A stretch of 64,000 nucleotides of DNA from Rhododendron vialii (lineage: Eukaryota > Streptophyta > Magnoliopsida > Ericales > Ericaceae). The translations under genes and the position numbers were made by a program. Location: the NCBI RefSeq assembly GCF_030253575.1, contig NC_080559.1:34839501-34903500 (forward strand), given 5' to 3'. Positions 54,546 to 64,000 of this stretch are shown here, in pieces; within the stretch, counting starts at the first letter, position 1; every line of letters begins with the position of its first letter. Under the pieces are notes generated by a model that worked only from the letters and a program-made list of their open reading frames with translations, searched no databases and had not been told where the DNA came from.

Positions 54546-56263
54546 TAGAGTGGTTGAAGGCTAAAATAAAAAAATGACTTTTTGGATAAGTAATTTGACT
54601 AAAAATTTGGCACGTATTTTTGTTTGTTTATAGGGTTTTGAATTTTTTCGATAGGCAGGGTTTTGATGTTTAATTCCTAATGTTGCTGATTCCGATCCAA
54701 TTGCCTATTCCTACGGAGGTCAAAGCGATTTTATCGTTCTCTTGGGGTGTCGCTTTTGGGCGTATATTGGTTAGGATTTTCAATTTTTGGGGTATTATGA
54801 ACGTCAACGAACAGAACTTTCTCCACGTTAATCGCTGTGTAGTGTTGTGAATCTTCTTCAATGCGACGCTTGAATCTTCTCCGAAGAACGCGAGCTACGA
54901 ATAACTGTTCCAATCTCCAAAAATGGTGCGATTTTTCTTTGAATCTTGATTCTTTTTCATTTATTTGCACTCCCAGATTTTCAAGATTCTGTATTTCTCT
55001 CTCTGAATCCGTTGTTGATGCATACACAATTGGTGATTTTAGGGTTTCGTGAAGTCTTACTTCTGTCTTTAGAAAGTGTTGTAGCTACTTTGCCTCGAAA
55101 CGATTGACTGTAGATTCTGTGCTAAAAAATTTGAACGCAACTTCGGAATTGCATACAAAACATCCAATATCTCAAGCAATCTTCTTTCGACAATCTGCAT
55201 GCAGGGTAGATAAGACTGCGGCAAAATCGAAGGATCAATTACCCCTGTTTTGGGCGAACAGTGGAATATGGATGTAAGTTTTCTGTGTGTTTGATACTTA
55301 AAAAGTTACTATCAGTTTAGATTCTAGAATAAAGTTTGCACACTCTTCAACTCTTTCCAAAATATGAACTTTCTCAGAACTTTGAAGGGGCCATGAAATT
55401 CAAGAGAGCTACACATCACTCAAAATCCAAATAGTTCTTCCAATGTTAAAAGAATCTCAGTTTGCTTCAACAATTTCAGGTCAGTGTTTTTAAGAGTTTC
55501 ATCATGTCATACTTTTGGCCTACAATGCTCGTTTGCGGTTTCATATATAAGGTAAATTTAGATTTTAGACTCATAACTCTTAATGTGCATAAATATTTGA
55601 TTGATGTTTGGCACACTCTCCAACTCTTTCTGAAATAGGAACTTTCTCAGAACTTTGAAGGGGCAATGAAATTCAAGAGGATCACACAGCACTTCAAAAT
55701 CCAAATAGTTCTTCCAATGTGAAAGAATTTCAGTTTGCTTCAACTATTTCAGGTCAGTGTACTTTGACATTGTGATCATGTTACATTTTTTTCGAACAAT
55801 GCTTATTCAGTTATTTGTTGTTTCATATGTAAGTTAAAATAGTGTTGTTATTGTATCTTGCTGAAATCTTTACTTGATGTTTATCCTACTTCATTGTTTT
55901 AGCCGTACTGATGATTCAAAAATATGGTTTCTCTATGGTATGTGTTTAGCTCCTTTTCAATAGTTACTTTCCAGAGAGCATACTCCCTTGATCTTGAACA
56001 AGCTTGACATTTGCCATTTAGTTATTCTCATATGTATATGCTCGTCTTGGTGGGCGTATAGAATCTGGATGTTCTGCGTCTGTGCTTATTTTTATGACAT
56101 TAAATCCCTTGGATGCCTGGTTTCTTTTACCTTTGTTTCTTCAATCCTTGGAGTTTCAGATTGCATCTGTTCAGATTTGTGATTGATCTTTCTACTTATC
56201 CAAGTGTCCATTGATGTCATTGATACTTATTATATTTATCACAGATTAAGGGGTATTCACCCG
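54546..56263 (+). other. 5' leader/intron region of the SAM-domain gene
   Basis: A possible leader exon ends in atatggat|gtaagtt at 55272 (acceptor tgcatgcag before it), and an acceptor ttatcacag precedes the coding exon at 56245. A short start-codon frame at 54861 (MRRLNLLRRTRATNN) may be an upstream frame or an extra coding exon. Its connection is uncertain. Confidence 0.35.
55339..55775. repeat. ~165-bp direct duplication (offset 273 bp) upstream of the SAM gene
   Basis: cacactcttcaactctttcc at 55339 recurs as cacactctccaactctttct at 55612. Both continue with gaactttctcagaactttga, aggggccatgaaattcaag or aggggcaatgaaattcaag, and catcactcaaaatcc or cagcacttcaaaatcc. Both end in atttcaggtcagtgt. 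Confidence 0.88.
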
Positions 56264-57007
56264 ATGGCAAAACCAAAACAAAGACAGTTGATGGTAGCAC
56301 CTTCAAACAATAAAAGTACTCCAATTGGCCCTGAGGCAGAACCGCAAGGAGAAGAAAGTTGGGTGATAGTTAAGAAACAGATAGTGAGAATTCTTATCCC
56401 TCCTCAACCAGCTAACAAACACTCCACAACACCGGACTTGGGACCAATTCAAGGAAGGGCAATACCGATAAAAACAACCAATACAGAACCTGAATATCCA
56501 ACGGAGACACACCTCCATTCAGTCGATGAAAGGGAGAAATCTGTGTCATTGGCTCCGAACAAGGGTTTCCCAACTGCTAGAAGAAGTCCTCGTCCGATTC
56601 AAACTTTTTCGAAGCTCCCAAGGAAAGATTTTTGGGTGGGAACAAAAAGAGCCCATCAAGTTGAGAATATTGGATTTCGTAAAACACTTGGGGTGTGGAG
56701 TGGTTCAAGGGTAAGTAAGCGGCCCCTAAACTTCATCTGCCTGGATGCATTTGTAAATCATAGGATGAGGGCATCAAATCTTGACAGGAAGCTTCAAAGA
56801 GCTGGTGGGCTGAGCCGTTGGCTAGCATCCCTGGGACTTGACCAGTTTGTGAAGATATTTCAAGGGAAAAATGTGAACAAATTCCAGTTGGTGAATCTCA
56901 CGATGAAGAAACTGAAGGATATGGGTGCAGATGCTGTTGGGCCTCGGAGGAAGCTGATGCATGCCATTGACTGCCTTTGCCAACCTTATTGTTTTGAGAT
57001 CTTGTGA
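56264..57007 (+). CDS. SAM (sterile alpha motif) domain protein
   Basis: One coding exon of 247 codons starts at MAKPKQRQLMVAPSNN. The frame is open further up, but an acceptor (tatcacag) just before makes the ATG at 56264 the natural start. The first 150 residues are polar and low-complexity, with SWVIVKKQIVRILIPPQP and KGFPTARRSPRPIQTFSKLP. The middle has DFWVGTKRAHQVENIGFRKTLG. The C-terminal 65 residues form a SAM domain: GGLSRWLASLGLDQFVKIF, then LVNLTMKKLKDMGADAVGPR and RKLMHAIDCL. SAM domains mediate protein-protein or RNA contacts; the target here is unknown. Plant relatives are small uncharacterised SAM proteins. Extra 5' coding exons are possible, so the N-terminus is less certain than the domain. 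Confidence 0.8.
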   Translation: MAKPKQRQLMVAPSNNKSTPIGPEAEPQGEESWVIVKKQIVRILIPPQPANKHSTTPDLGPIQGRAIPIKTTNTEPEYPTETHLHSVDEREKSVSLAPNKGFPTARRSPRPIQTFSKLPRKDFWVGTKRAHQVENIGFRKTLGVWSGSRVSKRPLNFICLDAFVNHRMRASNLDRKLQRAGGLSRWLASLGLDQFVKIFQGKNVNKFQLVNLTMKKLKDMGADAVGPRRKLMHAIDCLCQPYCFEIL

Positions 57008-57460
57008 ATGTGCACGATATAGAGCATTGGCAAAGTTGAGATGGCGAACAAATGCAAAAGCATAGGGCCAACAAATTGTTGGAATGAACGAAACGGTCCG
57101 ATCAAGAGGGGGAAAAACACATTGGAGAAACAAGAAAAGAGTCCCTTTGTTGTGAAAGATATTTGTTGGGCCTTGTTTCCCAACTTCCCTTTTTATTGTA
57201 AAAAAAAATAAATATCTGAAGCCATTACTGCCGGGTGGCTTATGTATTTTGGACCTGATGTCCAAAATAATTGAGTTGTGTTCATTCCTCTGAATACTGT
57301 TGCATATTATTGCTTGTCCAGATTCGGGTGTTCCTTATAACCCAGGAGTTGAAAGCTTGGTAAGATTCTTTTGTGGAATTTTCACATGGCTGGGAGCCTA
57401 GGTAGTTGATTTGGAACAAAAGTAGTGTACATAATCTTTTGGTAAAATTACCAAGAAATG

Positions 57461-57637
57461 CTTTTGATTACTCAAGTGTCCAGGTCAGCTTACGCATCTC
57501 GACTAATTTTAGAGGTCAAATCCAACCATCCACTTGCAAAAATCCCAGTTAAAGTCAGAGTAAAATTTTCTATGAATTGAGCGAGCAAATTCCCAAGTCT
57601 CAAGCCTGATCACTAGGCCAATCCCTTGGGTTAGTTT
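57461..57637 (-). mobile_element. tRNA-type SINE with target duplication, minus strand
   Basis: CCAAGAAATG stands at 57451-57460 and 57638-57647. Read on the minus strand the body begins near aacccaagggattggcctag (box A-like) and continues gtgatcaggcttgagacttg. It ends in a gtcgagatgcgtaagctgac block and a short A-rich stretch. Boxes, size (177 bp) and direct repeats fit a SINE. Its tail matches the remnant at 26845. Confidence 0.8.
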
Positions 57638-57904
57638 CCAAGAAATGTTAACTGCCTAACTTTCTTGTAATGACATTTATTCTCCATTTGTACCGAGTTT
57701 GCCAACTTCTTAAGTTAATGAAATTGGAATGGATGAGAGAGGATAGATGTTGTATTTTCTTCATGGGGGCAAATCCTGAAAATTGACAAACGTCAATAGG
57801 GGAGGCTAGTGTAATTTCCAGAACATTGAGAGGAGAAACTGTATTTAAACATAAACCTCTGGGGATACGTCCTCGTAGTTTAGTTTAGCCTTTCTGTCAA
57901 ATTG

Positions 57905-58269
57905 GGCAAAGGCTATGATGCTCCCAAGTGGTATGGGAGCATCATACTCCCAATGAATTACAGACAACACTTACCATTCACTAAGGCAACACTTACCATT
58001 CACTAAGGCAGAACTTACCACACAAATGTGGTAAGTTCTGCCTTAGTGAATGGTAAGTGTTGCCTTAGTGGATGGTAAGTGTTGCCTGTTCTGTGGTAAG
58101 TAATTCTCCGTTTTTTAGATCAAAACCGCCTCATTTTTAACAAAACCACCCCATTTTTAGTTTTTGGTTTTGATCTAAGGGCTGTGATTTATCTATTTTT
58201 AATCCAAGGGCTGTAATTCATTGAGAGTATGATGCTCCCATACCACTTGGGAGCATCACAGAAGTTTTG
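57905..58269. mobile_element. MULE-like MITE with internal palindrome, upstream of RCI2 copy 3
   Basis: GTCAAATTG stands at 57896-57904 and 58270-58278 (9-bp duplication). The ends pair: tatgatgctcccaagtggta on the left and, inverted, tgtgatgctcccaagtggta on the right. Pairing runs on through tgggagcatcatactc and aatgaattaca, about 55 bp in all. No coding capacity. The element ends 140 bp before the RCI2 start codon. Confidence 0.93.
57971..58085. repeat. Near-perfect ~115-bp palindrome inside the 57905 MITE
   Basis: The arm aacacttaccattcactaag, repeated as gcaacacttaccattcacta, leads into ggcagaacttaccaca. A 4-base centre (caaa) follows, then tgtggtaagttctgcc. The complementary arm ends in tggtaagtgttgcc. 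Only a few positions mismatch. Confidence 0.93.
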
Positions 58270-58409
58270 GTCAAATTGAGGATTATTATATGAACCGACA
58301 GATCACATCCATTTGTTGTTCTCTTCTCCATTAAGACTCCGAAGTCTATCTGTGCGCTCTCTCTCTCTCTCTCTCTCTATCTCTCAATTTCTCTGCCCTC
58401 CACTCAACA

Positions 58410-58701
58410 ATGGCAGGTAGTTGCGCGCTCTTCTGCGAAGTAGTAATCGCAATCTTACTTCCTCCCGTCGGTGTTTGCTTCAGGCATGGCTGCTGCAGCG
58501 TAAGCCCTCTCTCTCTCTCTCATATCGCCATATATGCATTTGATGTTGATACTTAGGTGTTGATTGCAGGTTGAATTCTTCATATGTTTGGTGTTGACAA
58601 TCCTAGGTTACATTCCTGGAATAATTTACGCTCTCTATGCTATCCTCTGCGTAGATCGCGACGTCTACCGTGGGGGCGATTACTACGGTCAACTAGCCTA
58701 A
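58410..58701 (+). CDS. RCI2/PMP3-family small membrane protein, copy 3
   Basis: Two exons: 58410-58499 and 58570-58701, 73 residues. Exon 1 encodes MAGSCALFCEVVIAILLPPV and GVCFRHGCCS. Exon 2 encodes VEFFICLVLTILGYIPGII, YALYAILCV and a polar tail DRDVYRGGDYYGQLA. Both family signatures (ILLPPVGV and GYIPGIIYALYAI) are intact. Members are small plasma-membrane proteins linked to cold, salt and drought response and membrane-potential control. The longer charged tail distinguishes some plant members. The leader holds a CT tract shared with the pseudogene at 50533, and a palindromic MITE lies 140 bp upstream of the start. Intron position is identical to copies 1 and 2. Confidence 0.95.
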
Positions 58702-59286
58702 TAATTTACGCTCTCTATCTCTCCTTTGTGGTTATGCTGTAAACTGATGGTCATGAATCTGTTTTCTTCATGTATTGGTTGAATTCAAGCATATATATAT
58801 TTTTTTTGTACTTCGGAATATGAATTCAAGCATGTTCGATTATCCTATATCGCTATACAATTGAATCTCGCTACTTTTATACTATGGTGGTTGATTTTAG
58901 AAGTGATTTGGTCAATGATTGTGGTGGCTCGTAGTCTTTAAGTGTTTGCTTGCTAATTAGGATGAACAAAAAAAGTGAAACTGTGATTTGAGTTTCGGTT
59001 CTGCTAACCACCGTCGACTGGAACTTAAGAGTTTCACTATGCGCGCGCTTACGCACTTATATATGTATTCACAGATACTGATACACTTTTTGCTCAGTAG
59101 CCACTGTTCACTGAGTTGTGGCTGGCATTTTTCATTGATTCTTATGCTCTTGGTTGATCATTTAGTGGGAAATGTGAAAGTTAGCTTAACCACTCGAATG
59201 TTTTGCTCAATAAATCGGAGATTACAATTTGATATTTCTTTTCTTGTGCAGTGAAATAAGGCCCTAACTATCATTAACTGAAGCGA

Positions 59287-59475
59287 CCTTAAAACATCCG
59301 CATTCCTAATAAAACTTTTGTTGGGTTCACCTACACCATTCATGCGAGTTCATGTCTATGTGATCTCTACACAAGTCTTGACCTTAAAACATCCACATTC
59401 CTAATAATTTTTTTCAGGGTTCACCTAGGTCACTCATACGAGTTCATGTTTATGTGATGACTTGTCTTAGCATTT
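59287..59475. repeat. ~93-bp tandem duplication
   Basis: accttaaaacatccgcattc at about 59288 recurs as accttaaaacatccacattc at about 59380. Both continue with ctaata, gggttcaccta, cattcatgcgagttcatg or cactcatacgagttcatg, and tatgtgat. Confidence 0.85.
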
Positions 59476-60710
59476 GTTTCTATTTTATTGGAGAAGCTTC
59501 TGCTCTTACGGATACTAATCCAAAAGTTTGGCTGGTGGATTTCTGGACTTGTGAAGATCTGGAATTTGGGTGCATTGACAAGCAGGTAGTGATTCTCGTG
59601 GAGATTAGGGATGACACACCATAAACTTGTCTGCTTTACGGGTAGTTACAGGTTGGGGCTTGTGACTATTGTGCAATCATCAAACTCAGATTTCATAGAT
59701 TTGTATACTGCAGGGCATCACAATGCCCTTTAACTGTCTGAGTTCTTGATAGTTTTAGTGCCAACCAGTGACCATATATGCTTGTTTATAATGGCAAGTT
59801 TTTTTGTGAGTAAACATATTTGGTTTGTGGTTATTGCCTTAGAGCAGACCAATCTTTGAAGGTTGAGGTTCTGGTTCTGTAAAGGGGTGATATCATGCTT
59901 CATCTTGATGGACCTACAGTTAGCTTTTATGTGTGTGTGTGTGTGTTTGTGGATGTGAGTGATACATGTGTGCTAGCTGTGGGTTGCGCGAAAATGAGCC
60001 GTTATATTGGTAGGTACATATGTATGTATCTGTGTTTGTTTTCACGGTGGGGCCTTTCGCCTTTTGGTTACACTGTTGGGCTGAGAAATTGTGCTCAGAT
60101 TTTCATATAGCCCCTGGTCTGAAGGCAAAGACCGACAAATTTCTTGAGTTTTGTTAGTTTGGTTCAGGTTTGGTTAGTCAATTCTTGTGTTGGGATTCAG
60201 GTTAGCTTGGTCCAGGGAAATGGTGATTTTGTTTCATTGCACACTCTATGTTGATTCCCTCTTAAACATTAGACCCATGTTAAGCTGCAGACCTATTTGC
60301 CATAGATGATCATCCAGCGATAGCCCAATGCCTTATGTTGCCAAATTCCCTTTTCCACACTTGATCTTTGTACCCATTCCTGTTTCGAAGTACGCATTTT
60401 TCACCTCAAGAAAGCTTCCACTGTTTCCCTGTCAATGTATTGAATAGAACAGAATGCAGTTTCCTTGAATTGTTTTCCCAGTAAAAGGCTGTACTGCAGG
60501 AACTAATAGAACGGAATGCCATTTACTTCCAGCTATATAAAGCTTTTTCTAAGCTGTTGCCTCGAGTATCGTAGACCGCCAATAATACGTATGGATTATC
60601 AGGGCTTGAAAGCTTTGGGTTAGAAATTGGAACTGCCGAAAAGCAAGGCTCGTTTCAGATTGAAATGTACTCATTGGAAACTTGGGTACTGCTATCTAAT
60701 TGTTTTTTGA

Positions 60711-61040
60711 TCACATAGTGCTATCTAATGAATGCATCCTAGACGTATAGATCAATGTCTCATGCCCCAAGCCTCTTTTCAGCACAAGAAACCATTTATC
60801 ATGATTTGAATGGACGTGATTTGTACTATACAAGCAGCATGAATGTTCGTGGTTTTCGTACAAAAATGTGTTGCCTTTCAGTTTGATTTCATTCAAACCA
60901 AAATGTTTGGCAGCAAGACGTGTAATTCTGAGAATATTAATGCCACGGCGTTCCAGATGAGTATTGATTTGTGTTATCCATTGGTAAATCATTTTCCATC
61001 CGACCTTAATCAGTTGTCCACGATAAAATTCAGGTAATAA
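60711..61040 (-). other. Coding-like minus-strand segment, unidentified
   Basis: From an acceptor-like gaaaag before 61040 the minus strand is open for 110 codons, ending in a stop at 60711. It reads GQLIKVGWKMIYQWITQINT, then HLERRGINILRITRLAAKHF and GLNEIKLKGNTFLYENH. The composition looks protein-like but I cannot name a family. The opposite strand is also open over 60843-61037, so coding is unproven. It could be an exon relic. Confidence 0.3.
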
Positions 61041-62254
61041 CTTTTCATGTCAGCAGCAAAATGAAATAGAAGATTGATCCAACTGGTAGAGGTGCATCCC
61101 TCCCCATTCGTCAAAATGAAATATTGGTCATAAACTTGATACGTTCATTTGCACCTGATCTAGTTCCTGTTGGCCTCCCCCGCTTCTGGTGGCTGCTACT
61201 CCTGTGGCTCCTCCGGCTCCGGTGGTGGCTGCTAGTTCTGTTCCTTTTTTGCCTCCTTTACTTCCTTTAGCTCCTTTGCCTTGACTACTTTTGCCTTTGC
61301 CACTGACTCCGCCTTTATCTCCTTTCTGCCTTTACCTCGCTACTCCGCTTCAATTTCCTCTTCCGCGTCCTCCACCTCTGCTGCCTCCAAGTCTTCTCAC
61401 ACTTGTGCTTCCACCAAATCCGCCTTGCCCTCTAAATCCCTTGAGAAACCTGAAGTGGTATCTCAGCCGATGTTCGTGAATGAATACCGGCCAACTTTCG
61501 CGTCTTCTTCTAGGATTCAATTTCAAGGAGCCCAGAGAACGTTTCCCTTTTATTGAACGAGCTTTCATTGGCTAAGTTTGCAAATGTTTGAGAGGCAACT
61601 AATATAATAGAAGATAACTTTTCAAATTAGAGTCCCATTCTCTTGAGGGTCCTCCGTGGTGTGGAAGATTTGGAGAGTTAGGCCGCATGATTTTTCGATC
61701 CATCCATTTGTGACTATTTTTAGTATGTGCACCTAAGATATTTCCACGTTCCCAGGTTATGATAACTGGGATTGACAGAAGGACGACCGCCAGCCCAAAC
61801 TTCAAATAACTCCTTTATGTAGACCTATGTCCTTTATAAGAAAATTACTACCCACCCCTAACGACACTTTTCAAAATTATATTGGTCGTACTTGTACGTA
61901 CATTCGCCTCTTTCGACTTGGAATCTAGCGTCTGTCCTAAAATGCCAATCCAGTTAGGTTTCTTAATCTAAGAAGCACAGATGCAGACACGAAATACATG
62001 ACACAACTGTTAGTCTAGGTTTCTTAACCAGTCTAATGGTAACTTGATACGCTCACATCATCCCTTTAAAAAGTTAGAAAGACAATATTTCGAACTAGTA
62101 AAATTTACAAAATGGCATGGTTATAGACATAGTTCAGCAATAGCAGAAACTTCTCCAATTCTTAGTATACAGGAGGAATTTACAAACATAGAAAGAAGTT
62201 CCTTTCACCTTATTTGCATTGCTGAATGGAGTGCTGTTTGGTGAATATCATGCT

Positions 62255-63636
62255 TCAGCGCAACAGGTTAGCAAGAATATCCAGGTTGAGCGTGTGGACT
62301 AACGAAATCTGTCCCCATTTTTTCCCCAAATCACCAATCACTCGATCCATGTATAGCACATAAAGCCCATTCCGGCTTTCCAAGAGCTCTAATGCCTTCT
62401 TTGCATGAAGAACGGATGTCACTCCTTCTTCGAAAAGCCCTGTTGTTCACACATACATAAGAATCTTGGTCTAAACAAAAACAGGTTTGAATGGTAATCT
62501 AGTAAAATTCTTTTCCACCAGCATAATATTAACAACAATTCCAGTTCATTTTCCATGCTTCTTGGTGTTATACGAGCCGATGATTAACAATGAAGTGAGT
62601 TTAAGGAAATTACAAACCGATTTCAAGAACAACATTAGGAAAATTAAAATGACACAAGTGCAAGCTTACTTGTGTCGAAAACTTCACTGCTTGACCAAGT
62701 CAGTAAGTAATCTGATACCAGAAACTCAATAAGCTGGATCCTGCCATCCACACAAGAAATGTGGCAATTTATAGCAGATGTCACCAAAGGTTCCTTATAT
62801 GATTTAAGTGCTAAAATGAAGAATCCAGGATAAGCAAATTTTAATTTACAGGAATCAGGTATTAGTTTTTAAACAAGGCCATATATCCTCAAGACATCAA
62901 ATGATAAGAGGCTTGGGGATCCATTAACTATTTGACTCCAATGAACCCACACATTGCGGCAAAAGGAAGAATGGATCAGTTTTACGAGATGACAAGAGGA
63001 TTCAACATAGGAGGAAGTAGACTCGTCAATTGAAGTAGGTATGAAAGAACAGTAGAAGGGAAGCCAGTACCCTGGTCTGAATTGAAATCAGAGGAAAAAG
63101 ACAAGGAGTATCATCCTGAGATGGTTTGAGAAATGCCGGTTTTTGTTTAAATTGCAACACAAAAGTGTGTTATATGGAACAAATGACATAACAAATTATT
63201 TTACAGAACTGCGTGAGAATTAGATTAATGTATGAAATAGAAGTGCTGGAAAAAATCAGTGGAAAGGCCTTCAGTTCACCACATAGGTCAGCAGTAAAGA
63301 AAGACCAAGCACCAAAAACTAAGCAAGGGCAAGAAAACAAACTTACAAGTCATGTGACTGATGTTCAAGAAGGTAGTATGATAGTATCATATATGATCAC
63401 ATTCAAGTGGAAGATAACCGAAACATTACTGTAGTAGACTTACATCATATACATACAATCATGCATGTTGGGAAAAGCATCATCAAATGGATCTATGAAG
63501 AGTAAGCTTTCTCCCAGAACTGCAATTCTTTGAGAAACAGAAAGTATCACTCGCTGTCCAACATAACACTCACTCCCAAGGTTACGAATCAAATGCTGAA
63601 TGCGGAACTGGACATCAGCGTCCAAGTGATGCAATT
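62255..63636 (-). CDS. Conserved plant protein of unknown function, C-terminal part
   Basis: Three exons read right to left: 63636-63444, 62740-62670 and 62439-62255 (stop). Phases 2/2/1 connect cleanly. The product reads LHHLDADVQFRIQHLIRNLG, SECYVGQRVILSVSQRIAVL and GESLLFIDPFDDAFPNMHDC. It continues through IQLIEFLVSDYLLTWSSSEV and FDTRLFEEGVTSVLHAKKAL, and ends NLDILANLLR. It appears mostly helical with no clear membrane span, and strongly coding-like across the joins. I could not assign it to a named family. The N-terminal exons lie beyond the right edge. The segment 63637-64000 has an open minus frame but no exon I can support. Confidence 0.7.
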
Positions 63637-64000
63637 CTGAAAGACATATGCAAAATGAAAATCCAAGATGAGTATTTAAAAGACCATTGAAGAGTATGAA
63701 GAAGGGTTGTCTGACAGTGTATCTGAGATTAAAATAGGGCAACAACGTCGAACAATATGACATTAAGTTGTTGCTGGCATCATAAAAAGAAAAATGTTCC
63801 ATGTATAGCCATATAGGAAAGAATGGCTTCCTATTAACCGAAATTTGAAGACACTTTCGCAGAAGAGTCCTGTCGGAAGAGAGTGCTGGTTCTACTTTTC
63901 TCGTCATTGTATCATTACTCAAGCAAATTTACAAGGTCTTTTTAGGATCATACCTATGAGTATGTGCACGTGTTGTAAGTTCATAACAGAGATAATACAC
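63637..64000 (-). other. Intron sequence of the C-terminally captured gene
   Basis: An open minus frame exists over 63637-63922, but it lacks a plausible donor/acceptor pattern and has no family feature, so I treat it as intron. Confidence 0.4.

Larger units (their letters stand above)
57008..58409 (+). other. SAM gene 3' flank and promoter of RCI2 copy 3
   Basis: Contains a minus-strand SINE (57461) and a palindromic MITE (57905). After them come about 130 bp of leader/promoter with a CT tract at 58352-58383 directly before the start. Confidence 0.5.
58702..62254. other. Long spacer with no firmly recognised gene
   Basis: Contains a duplicated block at 59287, a (GT)n run at about 59931-59946, a coding-like minus frame at 60711-61040 and a low-complexity Gly/Lys or Pro/Leu segment at 61150-61560. 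None could be assigned to a gene. Confidence 0.4.

Noticed and set aside
63637-63922. N-terminal extension of the right-edge gene (MSNDTMTRKVEPAL...)
   Set aside because: The frame runs through the acceptor at 63637-63638 and has no conserved character; treated as intron.

Overview
This is a nuclear plant genome window. The genes have many short introns with GT..AG borders, the proteins match plant-specific families (group II CNGC channel, TM9SF/EMP70, RCI2/PMP3, APO, SCPL), AT-rich spacers hold many MITEs and tRNA-type SINEs, and long (CT)n/(GA)n tracts sit near gene starts. It looks like a eudicot. SINE style and protein likeness hint at an asterid, perhaps Ericales, but that is a weak inference.

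Layout: 557-2813 (+) is the 3' part of a nine-spanning TM9SF protein whose first exon lies outside the window. 5076-11218 (-) is a complete seven-exon cyclic nucleotide-gated channel of the CNGC5/6/9 type. 14236-14502 (-) is a small one-TM protein. 15222-15667 (-) is a broken APO-family copy. 16433-20710 (-) is a complete nine-exon SRP receptor alpha subunit. 22.3-29.2 kb is gene-poor and holds MITEs, SINEs and an LTR-like fossil piece. 29216-36630 (+) is a complete nine-exon serine carboxypeptidase-like protein. 40416-42672 (+) is a four-exon protein with a 23-residue tandem repeat carrying DLNQ. 44478-47996 (-) is a three-exon C2H2 (U1/matrin-type) zinc-finger protein. 49.3-58.7 kb is an RCI2/PMP3 cluster: an intact copy at 49346, a broken copy at 50533 and an intact copy at 58410. 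Between the last two lie a RACK1 exon fragment and a SAM-domain gene (56264-57007). 62255-63636 (-) is the C-terminal part of an unnamed conserved protein that runs off the right edge.

The genes belong to unrelated housekeeping, transport, secretory and stress roles; no pathway or operon-like unit is visible. The most striking non-genic content is a dense set of MITEs, several with clear target duplications. Three have direct repeats of 9 bp (36721, 54214, 57905), one has TTA (51468) and two have TA (10810, 27642). The element at 57905 contains a near-perfect palindrome of about 115 bp roughly 330 bp upstream of the intact RCI2 gene. I found no clearly novel multi-gene system. The best leads are the 69-bp coding minisatellite that makes repeated DLNQ (EAR-like) motifs and the palindrome-bearing MITE in the RCI2 promoter region. 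All exon joins were read by eye; reading frames were checked by exon length sums and close for every complete gene.
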